From contig NZ_JACJSV010000040.1 of NCBI RefSeq assembly GCF_014698335.1, forward strand, positions 1 to 44,912: 44,912 bases of DNA, given 5' to 3'. The position numbers were made by a program, and so were the translations under genes. The notes below the pieces were generated by a model. The model saw only the letters and a list, made by a program, of their open reading frames with translations. It had not been told where the DNA came from and did no database searches. The DNA is from Microcystis viridis FACHB-1342. Lineage in GTDB: Bacteria > Cyanobacteriota > Cyanobacteriia > Cyanobacteriales > Microcystaceae. Of this stretch, positions 42,659 through 44,912 are shown one piece after another. Numbering within the stretch: the first letter of the stretch is position 1; every line of letters starts with the position of its first letter.

Positions 42659-43696
42659 GTGTCCCAAACCCTACCTAAACCTGCCCTAAAAAGAGAATTT
42701 TTGCCATTTACCCTACAGGATGTCCGTCTAGCTATCCCGGCCCGTTGCTTCCAATCAAGCGTTTTTCGCTCTTTAGCCTACTTTTTTTTTGATATTGGCA
42801 TCATTACCCTGCTTTACTGGATAACTTACCAGATTAATCAAGCATGGTTCTTCCCCCTTTTTTGGTTTATGCAGGGAACCATGTTTTGGGCCTTATTTGT
42901 CGTCGGTCACGATTGCGGTCACGGTTCCTTTTCCCGTTATCGTTGGTTAAATAACTTAATAGGTCATCTCAGTCATACTCCTATTCTCGTACCTTTCCAC
43001 GGTTGGCGCATCAGTCATCGCACCCATCACGCTAATACTGGCAATATCGACACCGATGAAAGTTGGTATCCCGTCACGGAAACCCAGTATAACAATATGG
43101 CTTGGTACGAAAAATTAGCTCGTTTTCAGCTAATTTTATTTGTTTATCCCCTTTATCTTTTCCGTCGTTCTCCTAATAAACAGGGGTCACATTTTACGCC
43201 CGAAAGCCCCCTCTTTCGCCCCTCGGAACGGTGGCAGGTACTGACTAGCACCGTTTGTTGTACCTTTATGTTAGGTCTATTAATCGGGGTGGGTATCAGC
43301 TACGGCTTTTGGTTTCTGTTTAACTACTACATCATGCCCTATATCGTCTTTGTGGTTTGGTTGGACCTAGTGACATTCCTACACCACACTGAAGATGATA
43401 TTCCCTGGTATCGCGGTCAAGATTGGTACTTTCTCAAAGGAGCGCTTTCTACCATCGATCGCGATTATGGCATCTTTAATCCCATCCATCACCAAATTGG
43501 TACCCACGTCGCCCATCATATTTTTATCACTATTCCCCACTATCATCTCCAAGAAGCAACCGAGGCTATCCGTCCCGTCTTAGGAGACTATTATCGCGTC
43601 TCGAAAGAACCGATTTTCAGATCTCTCTGGCGGTCCTACCGCAATTGTCATTTTGTCAGTGACCAAGGCAGTAAGATTTTTTACCGCAAAAACTAA
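42659..43696 (+). CDS. desB: Omega-3 (delta-15) acyl-lipid desaturase
   Basis: 345 residues. Adds a double bond at the omega-3 position of membrane lipid acyl chains; an integral membrane di-iron enzyme that uses ferredoxin. The three His boxes are seen: HDCGH (84-88), HRTHH (120-124) and HVAHH (283-287 with His283, 286, 287). HDCGHGSFSRYRWLNNLIGH and LVPFHGWRISHRTHHANTGN are typical of DesB rather than DesA. It starts with GTG (42659), for which no ATG alternative of the right length exists. In studied cyanobacteria desB is induced by cold; no known site for this is visible. 42360-42658 holds no gene. Confidence 0.93.
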   Translation: MSQTLPKPALKREFLPFTLQDVRLAIPARCFQSSVFRSLAYFFFDIGIITLLYWITYQINQAWFFPLFWFMQGTMFWALFVVGHDCGHGSFSRYRWLNNLIGHLSHTPILVPFHGWRISHRTHHANTGNIDTDESWYPVTETQYNNMAWYEKLARFQLILFVYPLYLFRRSPNKQGSHFTPESPLFRPSERWQVLTSTVCCTFMLGLLIGVGISYGFWFLFNYYIMPYIVFVVWLDLVTFLHHTEDDIPWYRGQDWYFLKGALSTIDRDYGIFNPIHHQIGTHVAHHIFITIPHYHLQEATEAIRPVLGDYYRVSKEPIFRSLWRSYRNCHFVSDQGSKIFYRKN

Positions 43697-43948
43697 TCCT
43701 GTCTTAGCTATCAAGAGGAAACGGCAGCAAAATCTGCCTCCTCCTCTCACACCGAGAATAGTTGCCAAAACTAGCGGTAAAGTCTTTGTCTTTATTTGAT
43801 TCATTGGCAAGGAATTAAGCTGATGCAGTGAAATTGAACGACTTACAAAGGGAATGACATTGGCAGAATTGGCCAAGAATCAAACAAATATCCAAGCGGT
43901 TCTCTAGGATTTGATCATTTTGCTTTTCAACAGCTACTGGCAAGAGGA

Positions 43949-44083
43949 TAGGCGTTGTCAGATGTAAAGATGAATCAAGCAAAAGTGTAGGGAACTGGAA
44001 CATCCTTAAACTTAAGGTCATGAATTAGAAGCTTAAGGGAATTTTCTGATTTGCCTTCTCATCTCTTTATCTGACAACGCCTA
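43949..44083. mobile_element. MITE with perfect inverted ends and TA target (IS630/Tc1-like)
   Basis: TAGGCGTTGTCAGAT at 43949-43963 is the perfect reverse complement of 44069-44083. If the outer TA on each side is the target duplication, the element is 131 bases with 13-base ends GGCGTTGTCAGAT. A TA duplication is the sign of IS630/Tc1-mariner transposases. It carries no gene. 43697-43948 and 44084-44287 show no gene either; the former looks like decayed DNA. Confidence 0.8.
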
Positions 44084-44287
44084 GAACCAGCACAGGTTCG
44101 TCGAGTCCTACAGCTTGTAGCACCGTTATCTGTAAATATTCTCATTTTCAAGGTTTAATTGGGCAATAGCTCTATCAATTAAATCACAGTCCTAGGCTGG
44201 TTTTACGCAAGGAAACTCAACCCCTTCGTTTAACTGAATATATTCCGATATAATCAAAGACAGGTCATTGAACGTTGAGGAAATACC

Positions 44288-44420
44288 GTGAACATCAGCC
44301 TAGATTTACCTTCAGAGCTAGAGAATGAGTTATCTACAAAATCCTCCTAAAACAGGGCTAGAGCTAGTTGCTTATTGGGAAAGCGTTGGGGTTATTGGCT
44401 CCCCACCTGATAAGTACCTA
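44288..44420 (+). pseudogene. Degenerate antitoxin (CopG-like or similar)
   Basis: A GTG at 44288 starts MNISLDLPSELENELSTKSS and stops at a TAA (44348-44350). In another frame, from about 44339, NPPKTGLELVAYWESVGVIG continues with SPPDK. The first part is like the start of small cyanobacterial antitoxins (MNITVDLP...), the second like their end (KTGAELVAYWQ...IG..PD), so a large internal deletion with a frame change has joined them. No toxin is adjacent. 44421-44649 has no gene; it contains TTGCCTCTTGCCTATTGCCT-type short repeats. Confidence 0.7.
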
Positions 44421-44649
44421 AGCAAAATTAATTACACATTTCGATAAAGCTTTTGCCTCTTGCCTATTGCCTCTTGCCTGTCTTCACTAGGAAATTTATT
44501 TTGCATGACTACTTATTGCTTTTGGGCATAATAAACCCTTGGCACTTTCAACGTGAACCACTATCGAGTCATCCCGGGCTTGAGCATTGATTATGCTTGT
44601 GGAGTCCATCTGTTATCATCTTGGGTAGTTCTCTAAGGATTTAGTCCCT

Positions 44650-44790
44650 ATGAAATGGCGAGTGATACTTGAACCCGATCCCGATACAAACGAATGGGCA
44701 ATTTGGTGTCCGGAACTGCCCGGATGCACATCTGCCGGTATTGTAAAGTTTTGTAAAAAATATATGCAAATGACTGCAAACAACTGCTAA
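44650..44790 (+). pseudogene. hicB: HicB-type antitoxin cut by an insertion
   Basis: MKWRVILEPDPDTNEWAIWC followed by PELPGCTSAG is the start of a HicB-family antitoxin, matching for 30 residues. After Gly30 the sequence changes to IVKFCKKYMQMTANNC and a stop at 44788-44790, without the expected EALENI helix. The change lies at GGTATTGTAAAG (about 44738), just before the left end of the IS607-type element. So this antitoxin has been interrupted; whether its 3' part exists beyond the window cannot be seen. Confidence 0.85.
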
Positions 44791-44822
44791 TATGGTTAGT
44801 ACAAGTTTACATTGCAGTTCAC

Positions 44823-44912
44823 ATGAAACTATCAGATTATGCTAAGAAAAAAGGGATCAGTTATGACACTGCTTGGAGAATGTGGAATCGAGGGCAGTTA
44901 CAAGGAGAACGT
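44823..44912 (+). mobile_element. tnpA: IS607-family element, start of the serine recombinase TnpA (runs off the window)
   Basis: From the ATG at 44823: MKLSDYAKKKGISYDTAWRM then WNRGQLQGER to the last base. This is the N-terminal MerR-like helix-turn-helix of IS607-type resolvase transposases, which usually begin with MKLSDYAKK(Q)GVSYRTAW. Only 30 codons are in the window, so catalytic residues and any TnpB partner cannot be seen. The left end of the element should be about 44738-44745, inside hicB; IS607 elements insert at GG-type sites. Confidence 0.85.

Noticed and set aside
43815-44021. 68-codon minus-strand frame reaching into the MITE
   Set aside because: It crosses the MITE end and has no family features.

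Overview
The window looks like a chromosomal segment of a cyanobacterium, most likely Microcystis aeruginosa or a close relative. The reasons are a moderately AT-rich composition, scattered HIP1 octamers (GCGATCGC, for example near 4848, 29307, 30307 and 40145), a DesB-type omega-3 desaturase, a GUN4-domain kinase, two DUF29 genes, a PEP-CTERM protein remnant, and many dispersed cyanobacterial short repeats and MITE-like elements. The species is inferred from this general picture; no search was run.

Layout. 1-1300: a VapC remnant and a secreted protein of unknown function. 1585-6101: a SAM methyltransferase overlapping tail-to-tail with uvrA, then cysE. 6259-8176: a decayed choice-of-anchor/PEP-CTERM gene and a DUF29 gene flanked by two MITE-like repeats. 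8177-11688: a tldD - DUF456 - tldE run on the minus strand. 11874-14173: a conserved unknown gene, the tmRNA gene ssrA (tag ANNIVPFARKAAPVAA) and, 12 bases after it, a class I/II aminotransferase. 14174-17301: a glycosyltransferase/methyltransferase/glycosyltransferase cassette lying between the two broken ends of a second aminotransferase copy. 17368-20013: rsmH and ilvA.

20049-29411 is a signalling block: a degenerate antitoxin, a zinc-ribbon kinase-GUN4 protein, a protein with a glycine-rich hydrophobic N-terminus, WD40 repeats and a C-terminal J domain, an HtrA-type protease, and two further membrane-anchored Hanks-type kinases. One of these kinases is separated by a single in-frame stop from a low-complexity tract plus a hydrophobic C-terminal domain. 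29636-35073: a probable lipoprotein, era, a uracil-DNA-glycosylase-like gene coupled to rsmD, thrC, and a MoaD/ThiS-type sulfur carrier. 35463-42359 holds defence-type genes around aspC: a second DUF29 gene, a single-chain MmeI-like restriction-modification enzyme, and an HNH nuclease opposed to a C5-cytosine methyltransferase. The nuclease frame is open from end to end except for one internal TGA. 42659-43696 is desB. 43949-44912 is accessory debris: a TA-flanked MITE, a degenerate antitoxin, and a hicB antitoxin cut by the left end of an IS607-family element whose tnpA runs off the window.

No tRNA, rRNA or CRISPR array was seen. The main theme is core genes separated by repeats. Several repeats have become part of genes: they supply the stop codons of ilvA and of one kinase, and extend the DUF456 protein. 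Several genes are broken by a single event: the kinase C-terminal domain, the HNH nuclease, an antitoxin, and hicB. I did not find one clearly new multi-gene system. The best candidates for a second look are the WD40-J protein in its kinase neighbourhood, the split kinase, the TGA-interrupted HNH nuclease facing its methyltransferase, and the cassette inside the duplicated aminotransferase.
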